Assembly: GCF_001182785.1 (NCBI RefSeq)
Contig: NZ_CP012099.1
Location: forward strand, 5,082,501-5,146,500
Direction: 5' to 3'
Source of the DNA: Bacillus thuringiensis
GTDB lineage: Bacteria; Bacillota; Bacilli; Bacillales; Bacillaceae_G
DNA: 64,000 nucleotides
A model generated the notes under the pieces. The model was not told where the DNA came from and made no database searches. It saw nothing but the letters and a program-made list of their open reading frames with translations. The first letter of the stretch is position 1, and each line of letters opens with the position of its first letter. This document shows positions 1-15,819 of this stretch, in pieces. The position numbers and the translations under genes are program-made.

Positions 1-157
1 TCTCAGCAATCTTTTCCGTCCCGCGATGCAAATACCCAATAACCGGTGTAGCTTCTTTAATAATTTCCCCGTCAATCTTAATTACGAGCCTGAACACACC
101 ATGTGTACTCGGATGCTGAGGTCCTACATTCAAAAGCATCTCTTCCGTGCGGATCAT
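1..157 (-). CDS. nuoD: NADH-quinone oxidoreductase subunit D, N-terminal fragment
   Basis: Only the first 52 or so codons are in the window; the gene runs off the left edge. On the minus strand the reading frame opens at an ATG at 157-155 and reads [20 protein letters not shown], which is the typical NuoD start with the conserved GPQHPSTHG segment. NuoD is the 49-kDa subunit of the peripheral arm of complex I and helps form the quinone site. It starts 2 bases after the nuoC stop, so it is translated as part of the nuoABCD operon. Confidence 0.93.
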   Translation of the reverse strand, partial: MIRTEEMLLNVGPQHPSTHGVFRLVIKIDGEIIKEATPVIGYLHRGTEKIAE

Positions 158-159
158 AG

Positions 160-1383
160 CTACACCTCCACATCATACGGTTCATAGTCTTTTCTAAGTG
201 GATATCCTACCCAATCATCTGGCATTAAAATACGCGTTAAATTCGGATGCCCTTTAAATACAATACCGAGCAAATCGTACGCTTCTCGCTCCGGCCAGTC
301 AGCCCCTTTCCAAAGCGCTGTCACAGATTCGACTTGCGGCGCTTCCCGGTCTAGCTTTACCTTCACCGCTACCGATTGTTTCTTACCATATGAAAACAAA
401 TGAACATACACTTCCATATGTGTCACAAAATCCGTCGCATGTAGCTCTGACATATAATCAAAAGCAAGTCCCTCATGGAATCGCAGTGACTCCATCACTT
501 CATAATATTTTGCAGGATCCACCACAAGAGTTGGCACATCCTTTGACAGTTTATTAATGTAGGAATCTACTAATGCCCCTTCTCCTACCTTCTCCCTAAT
601 AGCCTCAACATACTGATTTAAATACGGCTGATTTACTGACGGTTCTTCCTGCTTCGACTCATCCTCTTCCTTACCTTCAGCTCCCTTTGTCTTCGCTCTT
701 GCAGCAGCTGCTGCTTTCGCTTTTGCCGCTGCAATTGCCTTTGCCTTTTCATCTCCCGAATCCCCATCACCTTGCGAGGCTTTCTGCTTCGCTAATGCTG
801 CCGCTTTTGCCTTTGCTGCTGCCACCGCCTTCGCTTTTTCCGTTACTTCTTCTGTTCCTTCTCTTTTTTGCTTCGCTAACGCCGCCGCTTTTGCCTTTGC
901 TGCCGCTGCTGCCTTCGCCTTCGCTTTCGCTTTTTCTTCTTCCGTTACTTCTTCTGTTCCTTCTCTTTTCTGCTTTGCTAACGCCGCCGCTTTTGCCTTT
1001 GCTGCCGCTGCTGCCTTCGCCTTCGCTTTCGCTTTTTCTTCTTCCGTTACTTCTTCTGTTCCTTCTCTTTTCTGCTTTGCTAACGCCGCCGCTTTTGCCT
1101 TTGCTGCCGCTGCTGCCTTCGCCTTCGCTTTCGCTTTTTCTTCTTCCGTTACTTCTTCTGTTCCTTCTCTTTTCTGCTTCGCTAACGCTGCTGCACGTCG
1201 TTTTGCTTCTTCTATAGTAGTATCATTATTTTTTGGTAGCGCTTTCTCTTTTTCTTGATCTTCTGCCTCAAGCTCACTTATTTCCGCCTCGTGTTTCGCT
1301 AAAAGGCGTTTTCTCGCTTCTTCTTTTGCACGCCTAGCTGCTTCTTTTTTCAGATCCTCTAAATCTTTGTTTGGATTACTCAT
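160..1383 (-). CDS. nuoC: NADH-quinone oxidoreductase subunit C with long repetitive N-terminal extension
   Basis: The C-terminal 160 or so residues are the 30-kDa complex I subunit; the family signature appears as [12 protein letters not shown], followed by the [14 protein letters not shown] region. A classic NuoC is under 200 residues, while this one is 407. The extra 230 or so N-terminal residues are Ala/Lys/Glu-rich, highly charged, and built from a 34-residue repeat (about four copies, [18 protein letters not shown] plus a KAKA-rich linker). The extension is probably an extended helix or coiled coil; its role is unknown. The start ATG overlaps the nuoB stop by 4 bases, supporting the full-length reading. 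Operon order A-B-C-D is as expected. Confidence 0.93.
787..1195 (-). repeat. 102-bp tandem repeats inside nuoC
   Basis: The block beginning cgttacttcttctgttcc recurs at 841, 943, 1045 and 1147, an exact period of 102 bp (34 codons). The middle copies are almost identical at the DNA level, which points to recent expansion by slippage or unequal recombination. The frame is kept, so copy number can change without breaking nuoC. Confidence 0.93.
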
Positions 1384-1898
1384 TTATTCGTCACCTGCTT
1401 CCCGGTCTTTGCTTCGTAACGAATTTTTTCTTTTAATTTATTAATTCCATAAATTAAAGCAGCCGGATTTGGGGGACAACCAGGAATATACACATCAACT
1501 GGTACGATTTGGTCTACACCTTTCACAACAGCGTATGAATTTACATACGGACCACCTGCTGTCGCACAAGATCCCATCGCAATAACCCATTTCGGTTCGG
1601 GCATTTGATCATATAAACGCCGAACAATAGGAGCCATCTTCTTCGTTACTGTTCCCGATACAATCATGACGTCCGATTGCCTTGGTGAAGTCCGAAAAAA
1701 TGACCCAAATCGATCTAAATCATAATGTGATGAGCCTACTCCCATCATTTCAATTGCACAGCACGCCAGTCCGAATGTCATCGGCCATAAAGAATTGCTC
1801 CTCGCCCATCCTTTCAACTGTTCCAATGTAGAAAAAAAGATGTTTCGTTCTAATTCTGCTCGCTCATTTGGATGTAATTCCTCAAAATTTATAACCAT
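1380..1898 (-). CDS. nuoB: NADH-quinone oxidoreductase subunit B
   Basis: NuoB carries the terminal [4Fe-4S] cluster N2 of complex I, which passes electrons to quinone. The ligand cysteines are visible in order: the CC pair of [11 protein letters not shown], the Cys of MGSCAT and the Cys of PGCPPNP. I chose the ATG at 1898 (172 residues, [12 protein letters not shown]), because it has an AGAAGGTG ribosome binding site at the right distance; the upstream in-frame start at 1919 lies deep inside nuoA and has none. It overlaps the 3' end of nuoA by 10 bases and nuoC by 4, so the operon is tightly coupled. Confidence 0.95.
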
Positions 1899-2257
1899 TG
1901 TAACACCTTCTTTTTCCAAGCATACGCTAATCCAACTAGCAACATTACAACAAAGATGAGCATTTCAATTAATGCAAATAAACCTAGCTTGTCATACGCA
2001 ACAGCCCAAGGATATAAAAATAAAGTTTCTACATCAAAGATCACAAACAATAAAGCGAAAATATAATAACGAGCATGAAACCGAATATTTGCATCATGAA
2101 AAGGCTCAATTCCACTCTCATACGTCGTCGCCTTTGCTGCACTTGGTTTATTTGGGCGCAGCATCCTTCCTAATGTAAGAGCCACTACCGGCAGCAATAT
2201 ACCTAATAGCAAGAAAATCAAAACGATCATATAACTATTTTCATATACACTTGCCAT
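1889..2257 (-). CDS. nuoA: NADH-quinone oxidoreductase subunit A
   Basis: A 122-residue membrane subunit of complex I with three predicted transmembrane helices (about 10-30, 64-84, 90-112). The acidic [15 protein letters not shown] segment is the NuoA hallmark. It is the first gene of the operon, has a strong GGGGGGAGGG ribosome binding site 7 bases upstream, and is preceded by a 254-bp gap containing a plausible sigma-A promoter. Confidence 0.95.
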
Positions 2258-2367
2258 TGTGAAACCCTCCCCCCTAAATTAAGAACAAGTTCACATAGTA
2301 AACAATATGTCCTAGTTGCAGTAATTATTATTTTTAAATTTTTCTAAATAATACAACTATTCTAATC

Positions 2368-2397
2368 ATTATAGCAAACTTCAAATTCCTATGTCGA
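2368..2397 (-). promoter_or_regulatory. candidate sigma-A promoter of the nuo operon
   Basis: Read on the minus strand: TCGACA (-35, one mismatch to TTGACA), 18-bp spacer, then a perfect TATAAT (-10) at 2373-2368. It lies about 110 bases upstream of nuoA in the only long gap before the operon. Confidence 0.45.
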
Positions 2398-2511
2398 TAT
2401 GTTGGGAGACAGAAACAAGAATTATTAAAATCTATTTTTACAACTCGCTATAACTGTGCAAAATAAATATAAAACTTATATATGCTTTTCAAGAAACCGT
2501 AGGTGATATAA

Positions 2512-5241
2512 ATGAAAAAACAAACACATGTAAGTATTCTTATAAGCATTGTATTGCTGTCTATAACGATTCACTACGTAGCGATGCCTTTTCTATATGA
2601 ATACTCATTTCCTTTTCAGCTATTAATCGGAATGAGTACCCTATTAATTGATATTATCGCTTGTAGTTATATACTTTACTTTTCAAACATGAAAGAAGGG
2701 CTACCTCGTTTATTTTGGATTATATTATCTGTTGGAGCTCTCTCTTATTTTATCGGTGATATAGTCGTTGCCTATCAGCGTTTAATTGTAAAGGACTTCT
2801 ATACGTTCGTTGATCCGTCTGATTTTTTTTACTTACTTTTTTTAGTTAGTTTTGCATTTGCCTTTCTATACGAAATCATTTATAACCGAGATTTATTAGA
2901 AAAACTTTTTATGCTATGTGATATTTGTATTATCGTTACAGCCCAATTTACTTTAAGTTACTACTTACTTATTGAACGAACCATTCACATCTTTACAACA
3001 TCCTATATCGACATATTTGTTCAACTTACCTATCCAATGGCTGATTTACTCTTTCTCTTAATAGGAATCAACCTTTTATTCAAACCACTATCCTTATTAC
3101 CTAAAAAGGTCGGTGCACTTCTTGGCAGTGCTTTAATTTTATATGCTACTACAGATGCAATTTATGCTTATATAAAATACTTCACACCAGAGTATTCTAT
3201 GTTTACAGTTACCCCTTTCTATCAAGTAACCTTAGTGCTAGTAGCAATCGCCTGTATTCTCCATACAAAAGAGCCTGAAAAACAAGAACAAGTACTACTA
3301 ACGCCTAAAATTGGTGAATCAATCCGATTATCATTACCGTATATTTCGGTAGTAATGCTTATTGTTTTTATATTAGTTGAATACGTTTTTGCACCTATTA
3401 TAGTAATCGGACTTATAATAACTTTCTCTTTCGTTCTCATACGTCATAGTTTAGTTCGAAAACAAAATAAAATATTATTGCTAGCTCAAATGCAATTCAA
3501 CTCAGAACTCGAGAAACAAATTAAACTACGTACAGAAGATTTAGTAGAACAGAAAAATGAACTCTATCATAATCAACAAATGTTTAAATCTTTATACGAG
3601 CATCATCCAGATCCAATCTTTACATTAGATTTGTACGGTAATTTTCTCAAAGTAAATAACGCTGGTACTACTTTACTTGGTTATCAAACGAATGAATTAT
3701 TAAACCAGCCTTACTATTCACTCATATACGAAGAAGATTTAGAAGAAATGATTAACGCCTTTCATCGTGTAAAAAAGGGATATTCTATCTCTTTAGAAAT
3801 AAGGGCGTACCATAAAAACAGAGATATTTACTACTTGCACGTTACCGCCGTACCGATCTTTTTAAAGGAGAAAATTTCTGGGGTTTATTTAATGATTAAA
3901 GATATTACGGAAAGCAAACAACAACAAGAACAAATTAATTTCCTAGCATACCATGATACTTTAACAGAGCTTGCAAATCGTCGTGCATTTCATCAACATT
4001 TAGAACAGGCAATTGCACGAGCAAAAATATCGAAAAAGCCTTTCGCTGTTATGTTTCTCGACCTAGACCGTTTTAAAGTTATTAATGATACCCTCGGTCA
4101 TCGAGTAGGAGACCTATTGCTTATCGCAGTAGCAAAAAGGCTCGAAAGAATATCAACATCAAATATGAAACTCGCGCGGCTAGCTGGAGATGAGTTCACA
4201 ATCCTTATCGAGAATTACAAAAAAAAGCCAGATGTCCAAAAAATAGCTGATATGATTGTAGCGGCCATGAATGAGCCATTTGAAATCGAAAATCAACATT
4301 TACAAATCTCACCGAGTATCGGAATTGCAATATATCCTGAAGCAGGTGAAGATCCACTATCCATTTTGCAGCATGCTGATATGGCCATGTACGAAGCAAA
4401 GAATAAAGGGAAAAACGGTAGCTCTCTTTACACGAAAGAACTATATAAAAAAATAGAACGAAAAGCTCGAATTGAAAAAGATTTACCAATCGCTTTAGTA
4501 AACAAAGAATTTTATCTCGTCTATCAACCACAAATTGATACGACAACAAATAAAATTATCGGTGCTGAAGCTTTAATACGTTGGAAACACCCGCTATTAG
4601 GTGACATTTCACCATGTGAGTTTATTCCAATTGTAGAAGAGACGCCACAAGTAGTCCCACTTGGACATTGGGTATTACAAGAAGCTTGTCTCCAATTAAA
4701 AATATGGCATACTTTTGGATACCAAAATTTAAAAATAAGTGTTAATTTATCCGCAAAAGAGTTCCGGCAAGATCAATTAATCGAAAACATTTCACAAATA
4801 TTAAACGACGTGCAAGTCGATCCAAAATATGTAACCCTTGAATTAACAGAAAGAATTGCAATGATTGACGAGAAAGAAACGTTATTAAGACTGAAGCAAT
4901 TAAAAGAATACGGTATCCAAACTTCCATTGACGACTTCGGTACTGGGTATTCTTCTCTTGCTTATTTATCAATTTTTCCAATCGACACATTAAAAGTACC
5001 GAGAGAATTCACACAATTAGCCGATCATCGTCCTGAAGAACGAGCCATCGTTTCTACAATCCTTTCCCTCGCAAATACTTTAAATCTTTCAGTCGTTGCC
5101 GAAGGGATTGAAACCGAAAAACAACTTAAGTTTCTGCAAAAACATAACTGTAAATATATGCAAGGTTACTATTTCAGTAAACCACTTACTAGCAATCAAT
5201 TTATAAAGTTTCTACAAAAAAACCCCAGTATGAACAAATAA
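2512..5241 (+). CDS. membrane-bound PAS-GGDEF-EAL protein (c-di-GMP turnover)
   Basis: 909 residues. Residues 1 to about 330 form some nine or ten transmembrane helices; a PAS domain follows (about 358-470), then a GGDEF domain (signature reads AGDEF near 558) and an EAL domain (EALIRWKHP near 685). In the GGDEF part the first Gly is Ala and no RxxD inhibitory site is seen five residues upstream, so cyclase activity is uncertain. The EAL residues look intact: EAL, the Asn of VNLSA, the Glu of LELTE, DDFGTGYSS, the Lys of LKVPREF, VAEGIE and QGYYFSKP; the usual KID is KVP. I infer a phosphodiesterase with a possibly regulatory or weak cyclase domain. A paralogue lies at 50021-52699. Confidence 0.9.
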   Translation: MKKQTHVSILISIVLLSITIHYVAMPFLYEYSFPFQLLIGMSTLLIDIIACSYILYFSNMKEGLPRLFWIILSVGALSYFIGDIVVAYQRLIVKDFYTFVDPSDFFYLLFLVSFAFAFLYEIIYNRDLLEKLFMLCDICIIVTAQFTLSYYLLIERTIHIFTTSYIDIFVQLTYPMADLLFLLIGINLLFKPLSLLPKKVGALLGSALILYATTDAIYAYIKYFTPEYSMFTVTPFYQVTLVLVAIACILHTKEPEKQEQVLLTPKIGESIRLSLPYISVVMLIVFILVEYVFAPIIVIGLIITFSFVLIRHSLVRKQNKILLLAQMQFNSELEKQIKLRTEDLVEQKNELYHNQQMFKSLYEHHPDPIFTLDLYGNFLKVNNAGTTLLGYQTNELLNQPYYSLIYEEDLEEMINAFHRVKKGYSISLEIRAYHKNRDIYYLHVTAVPIFLKEKISGVYLMIKDITESKQQQEQINFLAYHDTLTELANRRAFHQHLEQAIARAKISKKPFAVMFLDLDRFKVINDTLGHRVGDLLLIAVAKRLERISTSNMKLARLAGDEFTILIENYKKKPDVQKIADMIVAAMNEPFEIENQHLQISPSIGIAIYPEAGEDPLSILQHADMAMYEAKNKGKNGSSLYTKELYKKIERKARIEKDLPIALVNKEFYLVYQPQIDTTTNKIIGAEALIRWKHPLLGDISPCEFIPIVEETPQVVPLGHWVLQEACLQLKIWHTFGYQNLKISVNLSAKEFRQDQLIENISQILNDVQVDPKYVTLELTERIAMIDEKETLLRLKQLKEYGIQTSIDDFGTGYSSLAYLSIFPIDTLKVPREFTQLADHRPEERAIVSTILSLANTLNLSVVAEGIETEKQLKFLQKHNCKYMQGYYFSKPLTSNQFIKFLQKNPSMNK

Positions 5242-5256
5242 TTCATACTGGGGGTT
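5221..5256. terminator. bidirectional terminator between the GGDEF-EAL gene and the DUF975 gene
   Basis: AACCCCAGTATGAA pairs with TTCATACTGGGGGTT across a short loop, followed by TTT. The TAA stop of the plus-strand gene (5239-5241) sits at the loop, so the left arm encodes its last residues. It can also serve the converging minus-strand gene. Confidence 0.85.
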
Positions 5257-5264
5257 TTATAGCG

Positions 5265-5909
5265 CTAAATATTTTTCTCATAATATTCTTCTGCGATCTC
5301 TTCGTAAAAAGCTGCAGATGTCGTATAGAAATATGGAATTAACCATAAGAATCCAATCCCTAACGTAATACAACTTAATATAAACCAACCGATAAAACTT
5401 AAACATAAAATGAAATACTCCATCTTATGTCCATCCATCATACGACGACTTTCTGTAATAGCTTGGTTCAGTGAATACTCAGGATGATCGTTTATAATAA
5501 AGTATGTCATCGCATAAGAAAATGATTTAATAATACCTGGAATAATGAACAATAACGTCCATAAGAAAAGATAAAGATTTACTAATAAATATAATAAAAA
5601 TGATTTTAGAAATCTCTTTCCCTCTGAAAACCAAATGAATACATTACCGATACTAGCTTGATTTTCACGAAGGATATTTAAACCAAGGTAATATCCACCT
5701 AAAGTTAACGGTCCAGTAACAAAAAATGTAAGAATATTCATTGAAATTGAACCATTTGTTTTTTGCCAACCAAAAATTAAAGAAAATCCCCAATCAACAC
5801 TAAAATCAAAAGCTGTGATAAGAATTGAAATGAGCAGTGTAGCTCCAACAGCTAATCCCCATTTCCCTTCTAATGAATCTAGTGCTTCTCCTTTTAAATC
5901 ACTAATCAT
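5265..5909 (-). CDS. DUF975-family integral membrane protein
   Basis: 214 residues with about five transmembrane helices. The N-terminus (MISDLKGEALDSLEGKWGLA) has the family pattern of a short Lys-rich head followed by L.GKWGLAVG, and the C-terminal part has the SLNQAITESRRMMDGHK motif also seen in the neighbour. Biochemical function of the family is unknown to me. It has a GGAGGCGAGG ribosome binding site. It is paralogous to the next gene (5959-6744): both share the GKWGL start, the S.AI.ES..MM.GHK block and an FIGW/GIGFLWL ending. Confidence 0.8.
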   Translation of the reverse strand: MISDLKGEALDSLEGKWGLAVGATLLISILITAFDFSVDWGFSLIFGWQKTNGSISMNILTFFVTGPLTLGGYYLGLNILRENQASIGNVFIWFSEGKRFLKSFLLYLLVNLYLFLWTLLFIIPGIIKSFSYAMTYFIINDHPEYSLNQAITESRRMMDGHKMEYFILCLSFIGWFILSCITLGIGFLWLIPYFYTTSAAFYEEIAEEYYEKNI

Positions 5910-5958
5910 GCGTAGCCTCGCCTCCTATACACAATAATTCTATTAGTATAGCATGTTC

Positions 5959-6744
5959 CTATTGAAATTCACCTTTTGAAATGTAGCGATAAAAGTGTGC
6001 GGTCGTTGTACTCATATACGGACTAAGCCAAAGAAATCCTATTCCAAAAGTAAGAAGCGCTAAAACAGCCCATCCTATGAAGCTCAGCCATAAAAGAAAC
6101 AAATCTAACTTATGACCCTTCATAAGATTCTTACTTTCCTTCATCGCCTGCGAAACACTATATTCTGGATTTTCAATCATCACATAGTACGTCAGTGCAT
6201 AAGAAAAATACATCACAATCATACCAACAATTGAAATTGCTAATAGTACGAAGAAAGCAATTGTAAACGACAAATTTCCTTCTTCACCTAAGAATATGAA
6301 TAAACCTGTTAACAACATCGGAATCCATGTACCTGTATATAATAAAATCGCAAGCATTGCCCACATTGTTTTCATCATTCTTTTAAAACCACGGAACCCT
6401 TCAAACAAGTAATCTACTTTAGCATCTTCTCGTTTACTAATTTGTAGAAACACATTCGTGTAACCGTATGAGGTAATACCATAAGATGCATTACTCAAAA
6501 TAATCATTATGCAATAGAAAATCCCAAATGTAATAGCTGCTCCAATTGACATCGTTTCCGCCTCAACTGACCCAGCTAAGCTAACAACTAAGAAAAATAT
6601 AATAATTCCTGGAATTAAAAGTATAAGCATTGCAGCCATCGAAACGACATAGCTTAAAATAAAATATAAAATCGTTGATCCAACACCTAGTCCCCATTTT
6701 CCCTTTAAAGAGTACAATGCTTCTCGTTTCATTTCACCGATCAT
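5959..6744 (-). CDS. DUF975-family integral membrane protein (paralogue)
   Basis: 261 residues from the ATG at 6744, chosen because GAAGGGGATG precedes it and the protein then starts MIGEMKREALYSLKGKWGLG, aligning with its neighbour; the upstream in-frame ATG at 6846 lies at the atpC terminator. About six transmembrane helices. The block SVSQAMKESKNLMKGHKLD matches the conserved block of the 5265-5909 protein. The two genes lie 49 bases apart, in the same direction, and probably arose by tandem duplication. Function unknown. Confidence 0.8.
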   Translation of the reverse strand: MIGEMKREALYSLKGKWGLGVGSTILYFILSYVVSMAAMLILLIPGIIIFFLVVSLAGSVEAETMSIGAAITFGIFYCIMIILSNASYGITSYGYTNVFLQISKREDAKVDYLFEGFRGFKRMMKTMWAMLAILLYTGTWIPMLLTGLFIFLGEEGNLSFTIAFFVLLAISIVGMIVMYFSYALTYYVMIENPEYSVSQAMKESKNLMKGHKLDLFLLWLSFIGWAVLALLTFGIGFLWLSPYMSTTTAHFYRYISKGEFQ

Positions 6745-6849
6745 TGATTCATCCCCTTCATAAAATATAAATTGTTGTACACTTCTACTTATACAAGCAT
6801 CAATATAATTATACCAGTTTTGTAAAATTATCCATAAAATACACAAAAA

Positions 6850-6880
6850 AAATCCGTAAAGGCAAGGCCCTTACGGATTT
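6850..6880 (-). terminator. terminator of the atp operon
   Basis: AAATCCGTAA and TTACGGATTT pair around a GGC/GCC-containing centre just 3' of atpC; on the minus strand the stem is followed by a run of T. Confidence 0.88.
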
Positions 6881-6882
6881 TT

Positions 6883-7296
<414 letters not shown>

Positions 7297-7304
7297 CTAA
7301 GGCC

Positions 7305-8950
<1,646 letters not shown>

Positions 8951-8953
8951 ATA

Positions 8954-9820
<867 letters not shown>

Positions 9821-9979
9821 TCACCACCTTTTTTCCGGAAGTTGGCACGATTAGTAAGAATCCTCTTCCTAATCTACGTTGCAAGATATTCTTGCTCATG
9901 ATTGAAGGAAAAGAATAGGTGCACCTACTCTTTTCCTTTACATAACCGTCAGCAATCTCAGAGTCTGAGATGCCTTATA

Positions 9980-10082
9980 TATTATCTAGCGTCGGCGGCT
10001 TGTACGAGCCGCTTCCGCTTTTATTAATCTAGTTCTGCCTCTTAGCCGATGAGGCTAAACAGTCGGCTTCACTTTTATTATT
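9980..10082 (-). repeat. degenerate palindromic repeat between atpA and atpG
   Basis: The segment contains gcggcttgtacgagccgct, ttattaatctagttctgcc and agccgatgaggct, all elements of the intergenic repeat family seen at 8823 but rearranged or truncated. The rest of the 269-bp gap (9815-9979) shows no gene; I see nothing clear in it beyond short A/T-rich hairpins. Confidence 0.55.
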
Positions 10083-10083
10083 A

Positions 10084-12655
<2,572 letters not shown>

Positions 12656-12777
12656 TCACTCCCTTCAAAATATCTAAATTGATCATATGAAAAAAAAGAC
12701 ATACGTTTCGTTCATAAAGCAATGGCGAAGAAAGTTCGGAAAAACACTCTTCGCCATCTATGTAAGGGGAGTCTCCC

Positions 12778-12996
<219 letters not shown>

Positions 12997-13052
12997 TTAA
13001 TTTGTCCTCCTTTGTATTATAAAAAAATAAATTTTTTCTTACTTAAATTATA

Positions 13053-14171
<1,119 letters not shown>

Positions 14172-14175
<4 letters not shown>

Positions 14176-14396
14176 TGCTCTCCCGAATAGTAATGTCGAA
14201 TGAGTCGAATCATTGCGTATACCCCTGTTCCTAACCCGAGTAATAACCCTATAATAAGAAACAATGGAAACGTTCCAACCTTATTATCAATCCACTGCCC
14301 ACCAAAGATTCCAACAAGTATAGAACCGACTAACTGAGCAAGAATTCCTGACATTAAAGCATATGCTTTTATATGGCTGCGATCGTTTTTTTGCAA
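14172..14396 (-). CDS. atpZ: AtpZ/AtpI-type F1Fo assembly membrane protein
   Basis: 74 residues with two transmembrane helices, starting LQKNDRSHIKAYALMSG and containing GIFGGQWIDNKVGT, typical of the short AtpZ family found at the head of Firmicute atp operons. I chose the TTG at 14396 because GGAGGGATG lies just upstream; the ATG ten codons earlier would put that ribosome binding site inside the gene. Overlaps atpI by 4 bases. Confidence 0.82.
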
Positions 14397-14550
14397 GGAT
14401 TCATCCCTCCAATATGTAACCCTCATTCACGATGTGTTAATAATAACTCATTTTTTTGCATAAATCCTATACAAAACAAAAAGTTTACATTTTCGTCACG
14501 GAATAGATGTAATTTTGTCACTGAAAGCCCTACCATCTATCCCCGTTGTT

Positions 14551-14579
14551 AGCATACAATAGGGTATTAACAGTGTCAA
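14551..14579 (-). promoter_or_regulatory. sigma-A promoter of the atp operon
   Basis: On the minus strand: perfect TTGACA (14579-14574), 17-bp spacer, TATGCT (14556-14551). It leaves a leader of about 150 bases before the first gene. Confidence 0.7.
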
Positions 14580-14871
14580 CGAGAAATCGTAAAAAATCTA
14601 AAAATTTGAGTATTAGGCATTTCCTCCCAAAAATGAAAACGTTCCCCTTCTAAATACTGGTTACATATATGCAATTTCTAACAGTTTTCTCTTTATAATA
14701 GAAGGAAATGTTCACAAGTTTGTCACTATTATATTTTCGAGATATAACGCTTTTCTTCCATAATATAGTGTTCCTCAGACGTAAGACTTCTATATTATAT
14801 GTGATGTGTATGCAACTTATGTTGTATATACGATGTATATTTATCCTCCCCCCTCCACTACTTGCTTACAG
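14580..14871. other. gap between atp promoter and the upp terminator
   Basis: The full gene-free stretch runs 14397-14915. It holds the atp leader and promoter, then about 290 A/T-rich bases in which I see no convincing gene, repeat or RNA motif. Confidence 0.5.
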
Positions 14872-14872
14872 T

Positions 14873-14908
14873 CAAAAAAAACGAGCAGAGGAATCCCCCC
14901 TGCTCGTC
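14873..14908 (-). terminator. terminator of upp
   Basis: ACGAGCAG and CTGCTCGT pair around a C-rich loop; on the minus strand the stem is followed by a run of seven or eight T. Confidence 0.85.
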
Positions 14909-14915
14909 AGTTGTC

Positions 14916-15545
14916 TTACTTCGTTCCGAATAAACGGTCACCAGCATCACCAAGACCTGGTACTACATATCCGTGGTCATTTAATTTTTCATCTAATGCT
15001 GCTACATAAATATCAACATCAGGATGTTCTTCTTGTACTACTTTTACCCCTTCTGGAGCTGCAACGATACACATTAATTTAATTTGTTTCGCACCGCGCT
15101 TTTTCAGAGAGTTAATTGCTTCAGCCGCAGAACCACCTGTTGCTAACATCGGATCTAGTACGATAAAGTCACGCTCTTCTACATCCGTTGGAAGTTTCAC
15201 ATAGTATTCTACCGGTTGCAATGTTTTAGGGTCACGGTATAAACCAACGTGTCCTACTTTTGCTGCTGGAATTAATTTCAGAATTCCATCAACCATTCCT
15301 AAACCTGCACGTAAAATCGGAATTAAACCAAGTTTTTTACCAGCGATCACTTTTGTTGTCGCTTTGCTTACAGGCGTTTCAATTTCAATGTCCTTAAGCG
15401 GAAGGTCGCGAGTAATTTCGAAAGCCATTAAGCTTGCTACTTCGTCCACTAATTCACGAAAATCTTTCGTACCTGTATTCTTATCGCGAATATATGTAAT
15501 CTTATGTTGAATTAACGGGTGATCAAATACATACAGTTTTCCCAT
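14916..15545 (-). CDS. upp: uracil phosphoribosyltransferase
   Basis: 209 residues, usual length. Converts uracil and PRPP to UMP in pyrimidine salvage. The PRPP-binding loop is [16 protein letters not shown] near 128 and the uracil-binding C-terminus is [28 protein letters not shown]-type ribosome binding site precedes the ATG. It is the neighbour of glyA as in B. subtilis but has its own terminator and a 274-bp leader. Confidence 0.98.
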   Translation of the reverse strand: MGKLYVFDHPLIQHKITYIRDKNTGTKDFRELVDEVASLMAFEITRDLPLKDIEIETPVSKATTKVIAGKKLGLIPILRAGLGMVDGILKLIPAAKVGHVGLYRDPKTLQPVEYYVKLPTDVEERDFIVLDPMLATGGSAAEAINSLKKRGAKQIKLMCIVAAPEGVKVVQEEHPDVDIYVAALDEKLNDHGYVVPGLGDAGDRLFGTK

Positions 15546-15775
15546 GTGAATCTCTCCTTTAGATGATATTCATGCGTTTGCACGCTTTTTTACACTATTT
15601 ACGATTGTAAAGAAAACGCTACTAATATTCAAGGGCAAATTTGGCAAAACCATGATTTTACGATGAATCTATCTAGTATCTTTACCAATTATGGGAGCTG
15701 TATCCTTCATTATATCGCCAAAATTTATTCATCATTTGTATACATACTTTAAAAATAATATATGTCCACAAAAAA

Positions 15776-15815
15776 AAGACCGCCAAAACAATTAAGTCTC
15801 AGCAGTCTTCTTCAA
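15776..15815 (-). terminator. weak terminator of glyA
   Basis: AAGACCGC pairs imperfectly with GCAGTCTT, and the minus-strand transcript then runs into TTTTTTT. Confidence 0.6.
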
Positions 15816-15819
15816 TTTA

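Noticed and set aside
687..1217. Leu/Pro-rich plus-strand ORF of 176 codons
   Set aside because: It is the complement of the nuoC repeats, has no ribosome binding site, and its composition simply mirrors the Ala/Lys/Glu codons of nuoC.
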